Positions 21,747-21,937 of a stretch of DNA of 21,937 bases are shown here, piece by piece; the first letter of the stretch is position 1; the number at the start of each line of letters is the position of its first letter. The position numbers and the translations under genes are program-made. Location of the stretch: positions 1 through 21,937 of the forward strand of contig DKJA01000153.1 in assembly GCA_002454505.1 (NCBI GenBank), written 5' to 3'. This DNA is from Oxalobacteraceae bacterium UBA6704 (lineage in GTDB: Bacteria; Pseudomonadota; Gammaproteobacteria; Burkholderiales; Burkholderiaceae_D). The notes beneath the pieces are model-generated. The model searched no databases and was not told the DNA's origin. It saw only the letters and a program-made list of their open reading frames with translations.

Positions 21747-21899
21747 GGCTGGGGACTGTCCCTGCAAGGGACTGTCCCCGGGGTTGTATTTCTGCCCGAG
21801 GAACGCCAACGTCAAATACAACCCCGGAGCTGCTTTTCCCACGTAACACCAACGTCAAAAGCAACCCCGTGGACAGGCCCCTGCGGGGACAGTCCCCAA
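21747..21899. repeat. Intergenic palindromic repeat, copy R5 (tandem with R4)
   Basis: This is a direct repeat of R4 shifted by 168-173 bp. The arms GGGGTTGTATTT (21780-21791) and AAATACAACCCC (21814-21825) form a perfect 12-bp stem. TGCTTTT (21831-21837) and AAAAGCA (21857-21863) form a second. It ends with GGGGACAGTCCCC at 21885-21897. The neighbouring minus-strand gene ends 7 bp further on. Confidence 0.9.
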
Positions 21900-21906
21900 C
21901 GCTACC

Positions 21907-21937
21907 TTACAGCGCGTAAGTCATTCGCGCATACACG
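21907..21937 (-). CDS. 3' end of a minus-strand gene, possibly an outer-membrane beta-barrel protein
   Basis: Only the last nine codons (VYARMTYAL) and TAA are inside the window. The alternating pattern with Tyr at -3 and hydrophobic residues at -1, -5, -7 and -9 resembles the terminal beta-strand of TonB-dependent receptors and porins, although the usual final Phe is Leu. The position just after R5, with the stop 7 bp from the repeat, fits the repeats' habit of abutting gene ends. The identification is tentative. Confidence 0.35.
   Translation of the reverse strand, partial: VYARMTYAL

Overview
This window looks like chromosomal DNA of a high-GC betaproteobacterium of the Oxalobacteraceae (Massilia/Duganella-like). 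The grounds are codon use, a betaproteobacterial-type XerD, a glnA–DUF4124–ntrB gene order, a TRAP dicarboxylate system with its own sensor pair, and many intergenic GGGGACWGTCCCC repeats. The genus is an inference from pattern; no search was run. I see no tRNA, rRNA, CRISPR array, prophage or insertion sequence.

Layout, left to right. (1) The 3' part of an endonuclease/exonuclease/phosphatase protein (3-794) converges on a PAS-PAS-PAS-GGDEF-EAL c-di-GMP protein (937-3399), with repeat copy R1 between them. (2) A divergent two-gene RND efflux operon follows: adaptor 3666-4880 and pump 4882-7986. (3) R2 separates it from a leftward group: a 59-aa charged protein (8076-8255), xerD (8306-9208) and ogt (9184-9738). 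(4) A 500-bp region (9739-10241) with no confident gene holds R3, a strong leftward terminator and an AT-rich unit with a possible small ORF. (5) A complete TRAP C4-dicarboxylate module follows: dctPQM leftward (13187 to 10242), and divergent from it the sensor kinase and response regulator dctS/dctR (13351-15951). Two further genes are packed behind these at 3-4 bp spacing, an ABC-like ATPase (15956-16714) and a DUF3052 protein (16718-17092). (6) An inverted pair of a second repeat family (17095-17222) leads into the nitrogen locus on the minus strand: glnA (19357-20772), a DUF4124 protein (18773-19261) and an ntrB-like ORF. (7) A rhodanese gene (21111-21569) is followed by two tandem repeat copies (R4, R5) and the last codons of what may be an outer-membrane protein.

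The most striking object is the 514-aa ORF at 17232-18776. Its first ~278 residues are NtrB (PAS, H-box, up to the N-box). It then continues in frame as the C-terminal two thirds of epoxyqueuosine reductase QueG (DSAPV motif, two 4Fe-4S cysteine sets, C-terminal helical repeats). The NtrB ATP-binding G-boxes, all of ntrC and the QueG N-terminus are absent from the locus, while glnA upstream keeps a recognisable sigma-54 promoter and NtrC-like sites. Either a deletion fused the two genes or the assembly is misjoined here.

The second theme is the repeat family: five copies in 22 kb, several abutting stop codons, with internal hairpins whose stem sequence changes between copies while pairing is kept in most of them. 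One tandem copy also repeats the last codons of the rhodanese gene.
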